Shown here piece by piece: positions 34,655-43,803 of a stretch of 64,000 nt of DNA. Every line of letters begins with the position of its first letter. The first letter of the stretch is position 1. Location of the stretch: positions 62,001-126,000 of the forward strand of contig JAGOAX010000008.1 in NCBI GenBank assembly GCA_017983695.1, written 5' to 3'. The translations under genes and the position numbers were made by a program. The notes beneath the pieces were generated by a model, which searched no databases, was not told the origin of the DNA, and worked only from the letters and a program-made list of their open reading frames with translations. The DNA comes from Ferruginibacter sp. (GTDB taxonomy: Bacteria; Bacteroidota; Bacteroidia; Chitinophagales; Chitinophagaceae).

Positions 34655-37501
34655 ATGCAAAAAAAATTATTTTTATTAGATGCATTTGCTCTTGTTTTCC
34701 GGGCATATTATGCATTGATACGCAACCCCCGTATTACCAGTAAAGGAAGAAACACCAATGCACAGTTTGGTTTTACCAATACGTTGATAGACCTGATAAA
34801 AAATCAAAAGCCCACGCACATGGCAGTTTGTTTTGATACCAGTGCTACAACAGAACGCCATACCGATTTTGCAGACTATAAAGCCAACCGGCAGGAAACA
34901 CCTGAAGATATTTCTGCTGCCGTGCCCGATATAAAAAAGATAATCGAAGGGTTTAATATTCCGGTTATTGGTATTGATGGTTATGAAGCTGATGATGTAA
35001 TTGGTGCCCTTGCTAAACAAGCCGAAAAAGAAGGCTACGAAGTTTTTATGGTTACGCCTGATAAAGATTACGGACAATTGGTTAGTGAAAATATCAAGAT
35101 CTATAAACCACCTTACCAGGGTGGTAATTTTGAAATACTTGGGCCAAAAGAAGTATGTGCCAAATGGGATATTGAAAGAGTAGAACAGGTGATTGATATT
35201 TTGGGTATGATGGGTGATGCGGTAGATAATATTCCCGGCATACCGGGAGTGGGAGAAAAAACTGCTGCCAAATTATTGAAGGAGTATGGCACATTAGAAA
35301 ACGTATTAGACAATGCTGAAAAAATAAAAGGTAAGCTGGGTGAAAAAATTGTTGCCGGCAAAGAGTTGGCCATGATGAGTAAAAAATTAGCAACAATCAT
35401 CACTAATATTCCTGCAGCAGAATTTCATGAAGAAAATTTCAGGATTAAAGAAATGAATAAAGAAGTGCTGAAAGAAATTTTTGAAGCACTGGAATTTAAA
35501 ACTTTGGGTAAAAGAATTTTAGGCGATGATATTGATGGCGCACCTGAGGCATGGAATGGCACTGAAGAAGCTAAACCTAAAAAAGCGGCTACAGCTCAAA
35601 TGGACCTCTTTGGAAATATTATTGAGCAACCCGAAGCTGTAGAAGTAAAAATTAAAAACGAAGATCAAATCTCCGCTGCTGATAAAAACATCAACAACAC
35701 ACCGCATGATTATTCCCTGGTGCAAACCGATGCTGAAATAAATGACCTGGTAAAATATTTATCGTCCTTTGATGAAATTTGTTTTGATACAGAAACAACC
35801 GGCATTGATGCCAACGAAGCAGAAATAGTTGGTATGAGTTTTTCTGTTAAAGCCGGAGAGGGGTTTTATGTTTTTTGTCCGGCCGATGAAAAAGAAACTG
35901 CACGCAGGTTACAGTTTTTTAAACCGCTTTTCGCAGATGCATCCAAAACCTGGATTGGCCATAACATTAAATACGATATGCTGATATTGAAATGGCAGGG
36001 CATTGAAATTGCCGGTAATACTTTCGACAGCATGCTGGCCCATTATGTAATTGAACCCGATGGCAAAAACGGGATGGATGCATTAAGTGAAAAATTCCTG
36101 GGTTACGAACCGGTACATATTGAAGAATTAATTGGTAAAAAGGGGAAAGGCCAGGGAACCATGAGAGATGTGGAGCCTGAAAAAATAAAAGAATATGCTG
36201 CGGAAGATGCTGATATCACACTGCAATTAAAAACAGTGTTGTTGCCAAAGTTAAAAGAAAGAGAAGTAGAAAAAGTTTTTTATGAAGTGGAGAACCCTTT
36301 GGTAAAAGTTTTAACCGCCATGGAATATGAAGGCATAAGAATAGATGAAGCTTTTTTAAATGAATATTCAAAAGAGCTGGAGAAAGAAGCCAAAGCTGCA
36401 GAAGAATCTGTTTACAAACAGGCTGGTGTTCGTTTTAATTTAGCATCGCCAAAACAACTGGGCGAAGTATTGTTTGATAAAATGCAGATCGATCCCAAAG
36501 CAAAAAAAACTAAGACCGGCCAGTATGCAACCGGTGAAGATGTGTTATTAAAACTGGCGGCCAATAATAAAATTGTTGATGACATTTTAGTTTTTCGTGA
36601 GTTTACGAAATTGAAATCAACTTATGTAGATGCGCTGCCATTAATGATCAATAAAAAAACCGGCAGGGTACATACTTCCTATGCACAGGCGGTTGCAGTT
36701 ACCGGAAGATTGAGCAGCAATAATCCAAACCTGCAAAACATTCCTATCCGTACAGAAAGAGGAAGAGAAATTCGCAAAGCTTTTATTCCAAGAGATAAAG
36801 ACCATGTTTTAATGTCGGCTGATTACTCACAAATTGAATTACGCATTGTGGCCGCTATCAGCGGCGATGTAAATATGTGCGAAGCATTTAAAACCGGCAA
36901 GGATATTCATACCGCCACAGCCGCAAAGGTTTTTAATGTGGAAGAAAAAGATGTAACCAAAGAAATGCGTTACAAAGCCAAGAGCGTAAACTTTGGAATC
37001 ATTTATGGCCAGGGAGCATTTGGTTTGGCCGAAAACCTGGGCATCAGCCGTACAGAAGCAAAAGAAATTATTGACAACTACAAAAAGCAGTTTCCCAATA
37101 TTCAGAAATACATGGATGATACCATTCATTTTGCACAGGAAAATGGTTATGTAGAAACACTGATGGGCCGCAAGCGCTGGTTGAAAGATATTGGCAGTGC
37201 CAACTTTACCGTTCGTGCATTTGCCGAACGCAATGCCATCAACTCCCCCATACAAGGCAGTGCGGCCGATATGATAAAACTGGCGATGATAAAAATTCAT
37301 GCAGCATTCAGCAAACACAATTTTAAAAGTAAAATGCTTTTACAGGTGCATGATGAATTGGTTTTTGATGCACACAAGGATGAAATAGAAATAATAAAGC
37401 CTATCATTTTAAACTGCATGCAAACTGCACTTGCATTGCCCAATGATGTACCAACGGATGCGGAACTGGGTATGGGAGATAATTGGCTGGAAGCGCATTA
37501 A
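34655..37501 (+). CDS. polA: DNA polymerase I
   Basis: Repair and Okazaki-fragment processing polymerase, 948 residues. I start at the ATG at 34655 (MQKKLFLLDAFALVFRAYYA). The N-terminal 5' nuclease has GYEADDVIG and NIPGIPGVGEKTA. The 3'-5' exonuclease domain keeps DTETTGID, with the IGHNIKYDM and AAEDADITLQL segments, so proofreading is likely active. Polymerase motifs: DYSQIELRI (A), KSVNFGIIYGQGAFGL (B) and QVHDELV (C). Length and order are those of family A. A TTACTTTT sequence 5 bases before the ATG resembles a -7 box. Confidence 0.98.
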   Translation: MQKKLFLLDAFALVFRAYYALIRNPRITSKGRNTNAQFGFTNTLIDLIKNQKPTHMAVCFDTSATTERHTDFADYKANRQETPEDISAAVPDIKKIIEGFNIPVIGIDGYEADDVIGALAKQAEKEGYEVFMVTPDKDYGQLVSENIKIYKPPYQGGNFEILGPKEVCAKWDIERVEQVIDILGMMGDAVDNIPGIPGVGEKTAAKLLKEYGTLENVLDNAEKIKGKLGEKIVAGKELAMMSKKLATIITNIPAAEFHEENFRIKEMNKEVLKEIFEALEFKTLGKRILGDDIDGAPEAWNGTEEAKPKKAATAQMDLFGNIIEQPEAVEVKIKNEDQISAADKNINNTPHDYSLVQTDAEINDLVKYLSSFDEICFDTETTGIDANEAEIVGMSFSVKAGEGFYVFCPADEKETARRLQFFKPLFADASKTWIGHNIKYDMLILKWQGIEIAGNTFDSMLAHYVIEPDGKNGMDALSEKFLGYEPVHIEELIGKKGKGQGTMRDVEPEKIKEYAAEDADITLQLKTVLLPKLKEREVEKVFYEVENPLVKVLTAMEYEGIRIDEAFLNEYSKELEKEAKAAEESVYKQAGVRFNLASPKQLGEVLFDKMQIDPKAKKTKTGQYATGEDVLLKLAANNKIVDDILVFREFTKLKSTYVDALPLMINKKTGRVHTSYAQAVAVTGRLSSNNPNLQNIPIRTERGREIRKAFIPRDKDHVLMSADYSQIELRIVAAISGDVNMCEAFKTGKDIHTATAAKVFNVEEKDVTKEMRYKAKSVNFGIIYGQGAFGLAENLGISRTEAKEIIDNYKKQFPNIQKYMDDTIHFAQENGYVETLMGRKRWLKDIGSANFTVRAFAERNAINSPIQGSAADMIKLAMIKIHAAFSKHNFKSKMLLQVHDELVFDAHKDEIEIIKPIILNCMQTALALPNDVPTDAELGMGDNWLEAH

Positions 37502-37505
37502 TTTT

Positions 37506-37541
37506 TTGGCTGAGTCATTCCTGCAGGAATGACTCAGCCAA
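37506..37541. terminator. 36-bp perfect palindrome, probable terminator
   Basis: A perfect inverted repeat centred on CTGCAG between convergent polA and the EEP gene. It can fold into a stem of about 16 bp. The T tract after it on the plus strand is weak (AATTTACTATATATT), so factor-independent termination is likely but not certain; it could also be a protein-binding palindrome. Confidence 0.65.
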
Positions 37542-37545
37542 TTTA

Positions 37546-38625
37546 CTATATATTAAATTCTGCCCAAATCCCAGCATGGTCAGATGCTGCGTTGGCTATA
37601 GAGGTAACCGTATCAAATCTTTTTTCGGTGCCGTTGCTGTGGGTGTTTAATTCAAACATACCCCTGCGTTCTACACCGGCATCTTTAAAAGCATCTTTTA
37701 AAGGTTTGCTTACCAGCAAATAATCTATCTGCAATTTTTTCTTAAAAAAATACGTGTAGGTCTTTTCTATATCGTTCCCGAATTTAATTTTTAAAACATC
37801 GGTAAGGTTTTGTGTGTTCAGTAAAGTCTGTAATGGTGCCGAATCGGGAGTATCGTTAAAATCACCCATTACTACCACCATATCAGTTTTTAAATCGTAG
37901 TTGTCCTGCAATATTTTTTTTACGGCATCAGCCTGTAGTTTACGGCGGGCATCGGCGGTTGATTGTGATGCGCTGTAACCTTTGCTTTTAAAATGATTAC
38001 ACAAAACATACAACGATTTACCGTTGGCAACCTCCAGCTCAATCTCCAGGCAATCTCTGCTGAAGATAAAAGATTTGCTTGTTGGTTTTTCCTTATCAAA
38101 AATATGTGTGCGGATATTTTTAATGGGATAGCGTGACAGCAACCCTACATCAATACCCCGTGGGTCGTTACCATCAATTAAAATATTGTACGGAAATTTT
38201 TTTGTACCCAGCATATCACTGTTAAAACTACCAATGGTTTCCCTGTTCTCAACTTCTACCAAACATTGTACATCTGCATTTAATGCCTTTAAAACTTTGG
38301 CTGTATTTATACGGGTGGTTTCTGTAAATTTTGCCCGTTTAAATTGTATGCTGCCATCCCAATCTTGTACACCATTTGCAGCCACTCCTTTAATAGCAAA
38401 CAATTGCCGCTTAAACAGTTTTCCCCTGTCTTCAGCTATCTCAATAAATTCTTTAAGTGAATTATACAACGATAAAATTTTTGGCTTGTCGTAAACCTGT
38501 TTATTAAGTTCTCCCTGCAGCTCGCCAATTCTATTTAATATTTTATCGCCATCTGCATTGTCTTTAAATGTTAAAACAATAGCCCTGCTAAATAAATTTT
38601 CGGTGTTAAAAGTTGCAATACGCAT
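37546..38625 (-). CDS. Endonuclease/exonuclease/phosphatase (EEP) family protein
   Basis: A 359-residue EEP-fold phosphodiesterase, without signal peptide. Motifs: RIATFNTENLF (Asn and metal region), VQCLVEVENRE (Glu for Mg), MGDFNDTPDSAPL (Asp/Asn), and SDHAGIWAEF at the C terminus (Asp-His). Between the first two motifs is a helical insert of roughly 70 residues (ILNRIGELQGELNKQVYD, SLYNSLKEFIEIAEDRGKLF) not seen in small EEP nucleases. It might act on DNA, RNA or a lipid phosphate. It is a single gene facing polA across a long palindrome. Confidence 0.9.
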   Translation of the reverse strand: MRIATFNTENLFSRAIVLTFKDNADGDKILNRIGELQGELNKQVYDKPKILSLYNSLKEFIEIAEDRGKLFKRQLFAIKGVAANGVQDWDGSIQFKRAKFTETTRINTAKVLKALNADVQCLVEVENRETIGSFNSDMLGTKKFPYNILIDGNDPRGIDVGLLSRYPIKNIRTHIFDKEKPTSKSFIFSRDCLEIELEVANGKSLYVLCNHFKSKGYSASQSTADARRKLQADAVKKILQDNYDLKTDMVVVMGDFNDTPDSAPLQTLLNTQNLTDVLKIKFGNDIEKTYTYFFKKKLQIDYLLVSKPLKDAFKDAGVERRGMFELNTHSNGTEKRFDTVTSIANAASDHAGIWAEFNI

Positions 38626-38717
38626 GATGTATGTTTTAGGTTAGTATAAATGTACCCAGCAGTTTTCAAAAAAGCAATACCACTTTCAGGTAATTGCCTC
38701 ATCCGTATCTTTACACC

Positions 38718-39374
38718 ATGAAACCAATTATAATTTACTGCTACGATGCTTACTGCGGCTGGTGCTATGGTTTCAGCCCGGTAATGAAAAAGATAGCAGC
38801 CCAATACAATAACCAATTCGACATAGAAGTATTAAGTGGTGGCATGATGATTGGCGAGGGAAAAATGCCTATAGAAAAAATAGGTCCTTACATACAGGGT
38901 GCTTATAAAAGAGTGGTGGAATTAACAGGTATACAATTTGGCGAAGATTTTTTATGGCATATCAATAATCCTGACAAAAGTGACTGGATAATGAACAGTG
39001 AAAAACCTGCCATTGCTTTATGTATTTTTAAAGAACTGTATCCTGAACAACAGATTGAATTTGCTTCTGACTTACAATTTGCATTAAACTACGAGGGAAG
39101 AGATTTAGATGATGATGAAGCTTACCGTCATTTACTGGAAAAATATACCATTGATGAAACAGATTTTTACAGCAAGCTTAAAAGCGAAGCCTATAAAGAA
39201 AAGGCATACTACGAGTTTGCGTTGTGCAAACAATTACAAATTACAGGTTATCCTGCCGTACTGCTGCAACTAAGCGAAAGTAAATTTTATTTACTGGCAA
39301 AGGGTTATACTGATTATGAAACCATGGATAACACTATTCAATCTGTATTAAAAGAGATAACAGCTCATACATAA
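38718..39374 (+). CDS. DsbA-family (FrnE-like) thioredoxin-fold protein
   Basis: A 218-residue cytoplasmic protein of the DsbA/FrnE oxidoreductase group. The start is the ATG at 38718, giving MKPIIIYCYDAYCGWCYGFS with active-site Cys13-Gly-Trp-Cys16; a cis-Pro loop follows in ITGYPAVLLQ. There is no signal peptide, so it is more like the cytosolic FrnE disulfide isomerases than periplasmic DsbA. TATCTTTA 5 bases before the ATG resembles a -7 box. Its stop is 3 bases before pfkB, so both are cotranscribed. Confidence 0.88.
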   Translation: MKPIIIYCYDAYCGWCYGFSPVMKKIAAQYNNQFDIEVLSGGMMIGEGKMPIEKIGPYIQGAYKRVVELTGIQFGEDFLWHINNPDKSDWIMNSEKPAIALCIFKELYPEQQIEFASDLQFALNYEGRDLDDDEAYRHLLEKYTIDETDFYSKLKSEAYKEKAYYEFALCKQLQITGYPAVLLQLSESKFYLLAKGYTDYETMDNTIQSVLKEITAHT

Positions 39375-39377
39375 AAC

Positions 39378-40295
39378 ATGATATTAACCGTAACATTAAA
39401 TCCCTGCATCGACAAAAGTTCTACAACAGGAAAAATAAAACCAGAAAGTAAACTGCGTTGTACAGAAGTGGTGAACGAGCCCGGCGGTGGTGGCATTAAC
39501 GTAAGCAAGGCATTACAAAAACTGGAAACACCGTCAGTAGCATTATTTCCGGCAGGTGGCAATAATGGAAATATGCTTTGTCATATGCTGAAAGAAGAAG
39601 GTATTCTCTTTCATGCTGTGGATACAAAAGTGGAAACAAGAGAAAACTGGATAATGCTGGAAACATCCACAAACAGTCAATTCCGTTTTACTTTTCCCGG
39701 AAGAGAAGTAATGGAAGAAACTATTACAACATTGGTAGACCAGATCCGTTCTTTTGCACCAACATTTGTTGTGGCTAGCGGTAGTTTACCGCCGGGTTTA
39801 CCAGATTATTTTTATGGTTTGATAGTTAAGAACGCAGCAGCAGTTGGTGCAAAATGTATTGTTGATACCAGTGGCCCTGCATTACAGGCCCTAAAAGGAA
39901 AACATGCTTATCTTATAAAACCAAATATTAGTGAGTTATGCAAAATGCTGCATATAGACTGGTTAGATAAAACCGACGTACCTAATGCAGCGCAACAGGC
40001 CATTGCAGATGGCTTTGCAGAAATTATTGTAGTGTCGATGGGGCCGGATGGAGCCTGGATGGTTAGTAAAGACCATCGTTATTTTGTACCTGCCCCGCCG
40101 GTTGAAAAAAAGAGTACCGTAGGTGCAGGAGACAGTATGGTGGCAGGTATAACTTATATGCTGCAAAAAAATATGCCGTTACGGGATGCTATTCGTTTTG
40201 GTGTTGCCTGCGGCAGCGCTGCCACCATGAATGACGGTACACAGTTATTTAAAAAAGAAGATGCAGAAAAATTATTTGCAATCATCAATGCTTAA
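39378..40295 (+). CDS. pfkB: 6-phosphofructokinase II (PfkB family)
   Basis: A ribokinase-fold sugar-phosphate kinase of 305 residues. The sequence runs closely parallel to E. coli PfkB from memory: LTVTLNPCIDKSS, EPGGGGINVSKAL, FPAGG, ASGSLPPGL, STVGAGDSMVAG (anion hole and catalytic Asp) and FGVACGSAATMNDGTQLF. It would phosphorylate fructose-6-phosphate, although 1-phosphofructokinase or tagatose-6-phosphate kinase activity cannot be ruled out. It sits 3 bases behind a DsbA-family gene, an unusual pairing. Confidence 0.88.
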   Translation: MILTVTLNPCIDKSSTTGKIKPESKLRCTEVVNEPGGGGINVSKALQKLETPSVALFPAGGNNGNMLCHMLKEEGILFHAVDTKVETRENWIMLETSTNSQFRFTFPGREVMEETITTLVDQIRSFAPTFVVASGSLPPGLPDYFYGLIVKNAAAVGAKCIVDTSGPALQALKGKHAYLIKPNISELCKMLHIDWLDKTDVPNAAQQAIADGFAEIIVVSMGPDGAWMVSKDHRYFVPAPPVEKKSTVGAGDSMVAGITYMLQKNMPLRDAIRFGVACGSAATMNDGTQLFKKEDAEKLFAIINA

Positions 40296-40359
40296 AAGCC
40301 GTTCATCAATTTCAGTTGCAGAATCAATAAAGATTTTTTATTTTGTAAATAAAAATTTT

Positions 40360-41022
40360 ATGAAACGAATTGCTTTTACTATCTGCTCTGCAGCATTATT
40401 GTTGATAAGCTGTAACGACAGCGCTGACAAAACAGCAACCGAAGCCACTCCTGCCGAAAAAGAAAAAACGGCCGAAGTAAAAACAGAAGCTGCTCCGCCG
40501 CCAATGGACAGTGCTGCCATGATGAAAGCATGGATGGATTTTGCCACCCCGGGAGCAATGCATAAATGGATGGAAAAAACAAATGGTACATGGGTATGTG
40601 ATTCTGTAAGCCAGTGGGGCGTGGATCCATCTGCTCCGCCAATGAAATCAAAAGCAACAAATATACAAACCTCTTTTGCCGGCGGCAGGTATGTAGTTGG
40701 CAAATTTACCGGCACCATGATGGGGCAACCATTTGAAGGCATGAGCACCATGGGTTACGATAATGCAAAGAAAATGTTTGTAAACACCTGGATTGATAAT
40801 ATGGGAAGTGGTATTGTACACATGAGCGGTACTTATGATGAAGCTACAAAAACATTGAATTTAAAAGGCCATCAAACAGACCCTATGACTGGTAAAGACA
40901 GTGATTTAAGAGAAGAAATGAAAATGATTGATGATAATACCTACACTTTATCGATGTACGGCACAGGCATGGATGGTAAAGAATCGAAATTTATGGAAGG
41001 AACATTTAAAAAGAAAAAATAA
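40360..41022 (+). CDS. DUF1579 lipoprotein
   Basis: A 220-residue exported lipoprotein. The ATG at 40360 gives MKRIAFTICSAALLLISC with lipobox ISC (Cys18); the open frame upstream lies inside pfkB and is not used. After a charged Ala/Glu/Lys-rich linker (residues 20-50) comes the DUF1579 domain: WMEKTNGTWVCDS, SFAGGRYVVGKFTG, FEGMSTMGYDNAKKMFVNTW, KGHQTDPMTGKD. The domain has a lipocalin-like barrel feel and unknown role. A second DUF1579-like protein is encoded at 47477-48004. A terminator follows 19 bases after the stop. Confidence 0.88.
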   Translation: MKRIAFTICSAALLLISCNDSADKTATEATPAEKEKTAEVKTEAAPPPMDSAAMMKAWMDFATPGAMHKWMEKTNGTWVCDSVSQWGVDPSAPPMKSKATNIQTSFAGGRYVVGKFTGTMMGQPFEGMSTMGYDNAKKMFVNTWIDNMGSGIVHMSGTYDEATKTLNLKGHQTDPMTGKDSDLREEMKMIDDNTYTLSMYGTGMDGKESKFMEGTFKKKK

Positions 41023-41040
41023 AGATTTAAGTAATACACA

Positions 41041-41065
41041 GGCCCTGAAAAATCAGGGCTTTTTT
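41041..41065 (+). terminator. Intrinsic terminator
   Basis: GCCCTGA (41042-41048) pairs with TCAGGGC (41053-41059) over a 4-base loop, plus an outer G-T pair, with six Ts after it (41060-41065). It closes the DsbA-pfkB-DUF1579 stretch before the bestrophin gene. Confidence 0.9.
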
Positions 41066-41107
41066 ATACAACGTTATATTCATTAACTTGCTTTTAAAAA
41101 TATCGAT

Positions 41108-42130
41108 ATGCATTCGGGTAAACAATATTCATTTAAAGAAGTAATTGTATGGACAAGAAAGGATATTTATTTTTTACTTTTGGTTGCTGCCGTTCCTACC
41201 TGTTGCTATGTGCTATTGGATTTTAAATGGCTGGCTATTCCCTGGTTGCCCATTGCTTTACTCGGTACTGCAGTTGCTTTTGTTGTAGGTTTTAAAAATA
41301 ATGCCAGTTACGACAGAATGTGGGAAGCCAGGAGAATTTGGGGAGCCATAGTAAATGCCAGTCGCGGCTGGGGCATAATGGTTAAAGATTATGTAAGCAG
41401 CAAACATACAACGGCAGCTATAAGCGATGAAGAATTAAAAAAAATTCACCAGCAATTATTTTACCGGCATTTTGCCTGGCTTACAGCTTTACGTTACCAG
41501 CTAAGGGAGCCGAGAACCTGGGAAGCTGTTTATAAAAAACACAATGCTGAATACAAAGAAAAATATTTTACAGTTGATGAACATGTAAACAAAATAGATA
41601 TTGCTTTACAGGCTTACCTTACTGATGAGGAATATAAACTGGTAATGCAAAAAACCAACCAGGCCACACAAATTATAGCATTACAGTCAACTCATTTAAG
41701 AGAATTATTGGAAAAGGGATTGATAGAAGATTTCCGCCACATGGAACTGGAAAAGATTTTACTGGAATTATATAACCAGCAGGGTGCAAGTGAAAGAATT
41801 AAAAATTTTCCTTACCCCAGGCAATACGCCACTTTAAATAAATGGTTTATAAAGATCTTTATTATTTTATTGCCGTTGGGCATGCTGCAGGAGTTTGAAA
41901 AACTGGGCGGTAATTTAATATGGTTATCCATTCCCTTCAGCGCATTGGCAAGCTGGGTATTTACTACTATGGAAAGAATTGGGGAAAGCAGTGAAAATCC
42001 TTTTGAGGGCAGCGCAAATGATGTACCCATAACAGCTATGAGCCGTACCATTGAAATTGATTTAAGAGAGATGCTGGATGAAACAACTATTCCCCCGGCT
42101 ATAAAACCAACCAATAACATCTTAACATAA
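41108..42130 (+). CDS. Bestrophin-like channel
   Basis: A 340-residue inner-membrane protein of the bestrophin/UPF0187 family, which forms pentameric channels. The N-terminal half has two hydrophobic segments (YFLLLVAAVPTCCYVLL, LPIALLGTAVAFVVGF) followed by the family motif NNASYDRMWEARRIWGAIVNASR; a further pair is near residues 250-285 (IFIILLPLGML, LSIPFSALASWVF), and the C-terminal FEGSANDVPITAMSRTIEIDLREM is characteristic. Bacterial homologues conduct cations and some eukaryotic ones anions including bicarbonate. A beta-carbonic anhydrase gene follows after 10 bases, so bicarbonate is a candidate substrate here. Confidence 0.92.
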   Translation: MHSGKQYSFKEVIVWTRKDIYFLLLVAAVPTCCYVLLDFKWLAIPWLPIALLGTAVAFVVGFKNNASYDRMWEARRIWGAIVNASRGWGIMVKDYVSSKHTTAAISDEELKKIHQQLFYRHFAWLTALRYQLREPRTWEAVYKKHNAEYKEKYFTVDEHVNKIDIALQAYLTDEEYKLVMQKTNQATQIIALQSTHLRELLEKGLIEDFRHMELEKILLELYNQQGASERIKNFPYPRQYATLNKWFIKIFIILLPLGMLQEFEKLGGNLIWLSIPFSALASWVFTTMERIGESSENPFEGSANDVPITAMSRTIEIDLREMLDETTIPPAIKPTNNILT

Positions 42131-42140
42131 AAAATTACTA

Positions 42141-42770
42141 ATGGATAAAATTGAAAAAATATTTTCCAACAACAAAGAATGGGTGGCAGAGAAACTTGCA
42201 ATAAACCCTTTGTATTTTAAAAACCTGAGCAAAGGCCAAAGCCCCGAGTTTTTATACATTGGCTGCAGCGACAGCCGTGTTACTGCCGAAGACCTGATGG
42301 GTGTACAACCAGGTGAGGTTTTTATACACCGCAATATTGCTAACATGGTTATCAGTATTGACCTGAATGTGATGAGTGTATTGAATTATGCTGTGCGGCA
42401 TTTGAAGGTAAACCATATTATTGTTTGCGGCCATTATGCCTGCGGTGGTGTTAAAGCTGCCATGCAAAGTGACGATATGGGCATACTAAATCCCTGGCTT
42501 AGAAATATTAGAGATGTATACCGTTTGCATAAAGAAGAATTGAACGCTATTACTGAAGGAGAAGCAAGATATGACAGGCTGATTGAATTAAATGTGCAGG
42601 AACAATGCGTTAACCTGATAAAGACTGCAGCTGTACAACAGGCATATAGAGAAAGAGGCCTCATGGTTCATGGATGGGTATTTGATATACACACCGGTAA
42701 ACTTATCGACCTTAAAATTGATTTTCCAAAAATACTGAGCGATATAATGGAGATTTATAAACTGGTGTAA
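42141..42770 (+). CDS. can: Beta-class carbonic anhydrase
   Basis: Interconverts CO2 and bicarbonate; cytoplasmic, 209 residues. Zinc ligands are Cys42 (GCSDSR), His98 and Cys101 (CGHYACGG), with the Asp44-Arg46 dyad present, so it is a catalytically complete type. HRNIANMV and the C-terminal VHGWVFDIHTGKLIDL also match. It begins 10 bases after the bestrophin-like gene and must be cotranscribed with it. The stop faces the minus-strand DUF1801 gene 44 bases away with no clear terminator between. Confidence 0.96.
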   Translation: MDKIEKIFSNNKEWVAEKLAINPLYFKNLSKGQSPEFLYIGCSDSRVTAEDLMGVQPGEVFIHRNIANMVISIDLNVMSVLNYAVRHLKVNHIIVCGHYACGGVKAAMQSDDMGILNPWLRNIRDVYRLHKEELNAITEGEARYDRLIELNVQEQCVNLIKTAAVQQAYRERGLMVHGWVFDIHTGKLIDLKIDFPKILSDIMEIYKLV

Positions 42771-42813
42771 ACTATTTTATTGCTACTATTGCCCTGGGCT
42801 GTCATAAAAAAAA

Positions 42814-43269
42814 TTACCGCTTCAAATTCTTTTCATACATCTCAATCCATTTTTCAACAGTTATTTTGGTACACAGTTCGCCAAGTAAATCAAAGGGAAT
42901 GTTCTCCGGCTTTTTAAATCGCATACAGCTTTTACCCATATCCAGTTTACCCAAACCGGTTTTGGCGTATTCATCAATAAACCATTTAAGTAGTTTAGGG
43001 TCGGCATAAATGCCCATATGGTAAAAGTTAATGCTATTTTTTTGCGAAGCAATACCTGCAAAGGGCAATGGATCTTTTGGATTACAATGATAGCCTGCAG
43101 GGTAAATGGAATGTAGTACAAAATATCCCATATTGCCATAACCCATACCTTCTTTAAATCCTTTGGGCAAATTTTTCAGCATTATTTTACGCAGTTTGTT
43201 CATTGCCGCCTGCCTGTCTGCAGGAACTTCTGATAAGTATTGGTCAACAGTTGTTGCTTTTGATTGCAT
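42814..43269 (-). CDS. DUF1801 (YdhG-like) domain protein
   Basis: A 151-residue cytoplasmic protein of the DUF1801 family, unknown function. Typical segments are QYLSEVPADRQAAMNKLRKIM at the N terminus, GFKEGMGYGNMGYF, FAGIASQKNSINFYHMGIY and GKSCMRFKKPENIPFDLL. Last gene of a ten-gene minus-strand run. DUF1801 proteins often lie beside VOC and SRPBCC genes, as here, but their substrate remains unknown. It begins 9 bases after the DinB stop. Confidence 0.9.
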   Translation of the reverse strand: MQSKATTVDQYLSEVPADRQAAMNKLRKIMLKNLPKGFKEGMGYGNMGYFVLHSIYPAGYHCNPKDPLPFAGIASQKNSINFYHMGIYADPKLLKWFIDEYAKTGLGKLDMGKSCMRFKKPENIPFDLLGELCTKITVEKWIEMYEKNLKR

Positions 43270-43278
43270 GATATTAAA

Positions 43279-43803
43279 TTAAAAATTAAGAATTCTGAAA
43301 AACTCAGGCCATGGACCCATTTCTTCTTTATACTGTTTAGCCATTACCCTTGTAATTTGTGCAATATGCGTAAGGTCATGCACTACCCATGTAGCTAATA
43401 AATTCCTTAAAGTTACATCGCCCAAAACAGGGTGCATTCCTTGCCTGTCTAAATCATCTTCGGTTAAGTTTAATGCTTTAAACCAAATCATATTTTCTTT
43501 ACGTATCACAGTAAATTCATCCAGCAGTTGTTGTAAAGATTTGCCTTTGCTTTCTTCGTACTGTGCAAAGCGATCATATCTTTCAAAAGTTTTTGTGTTG
43601 CCAAATTCCAGTATCATTTTTGCTCTTACCACCCAATCGGTTTTTTCTCCGTGAACCAAATGTCCAATCACATCATAAGGCGAAAATGTTTCGGGGCCTT
43701 CGTTGGGCATTACCCAATCATCCGGTAAACCGGAAAGCAAAGCCTGTAAAACAGCCGGTGTTCTGTCCAATATCTCGTATGATCTTTCCAGGCTGTATTT
43801 CAT
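43279..43803 (-). CDS. DinB-family (DinB_2) four-helix protein
   Basis: A 174-residue protein of the DinB/YfiT-like metal-binding helix-bundle superfamily. The His residues expected to bind divalent metal are in YDVIGHLVHGEK and VVHDLTHIAQI. Many relatives are thiol-dependent S-transferases (for example with bacillithiol or mycothiol), but I cannot assign a thiol or substrate. Its ATG overlaps the TfoX-domain stop by 4 bases. It is part of a dense run with SRPBCC, VOC and DUF1801 genes. Confidence 0.9.
   Translation of the reverse strand: MKYSLERSYEILDRTPAVLQALLSGLPDDWVMPNEGPETFSPYDVIGHLVHGEKTDWVVRAKMILEFGNTKTFERYDRFAQYEESKGKSLQQLLDEFTVIRKENMIWFKALNLTEDDLDRQGMHPVLGDVTLRNLLATWVVHDLTHIAQITRVMAKQYKEEMGPWPEFFRILNF

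Noticed and set aside
40231..40359. Longer N terminus for the DUF1579 lipoprotein
   Set aside because: It overlaps the end of pfkB and would bury the lipobox; the ATG at 40360 is right.
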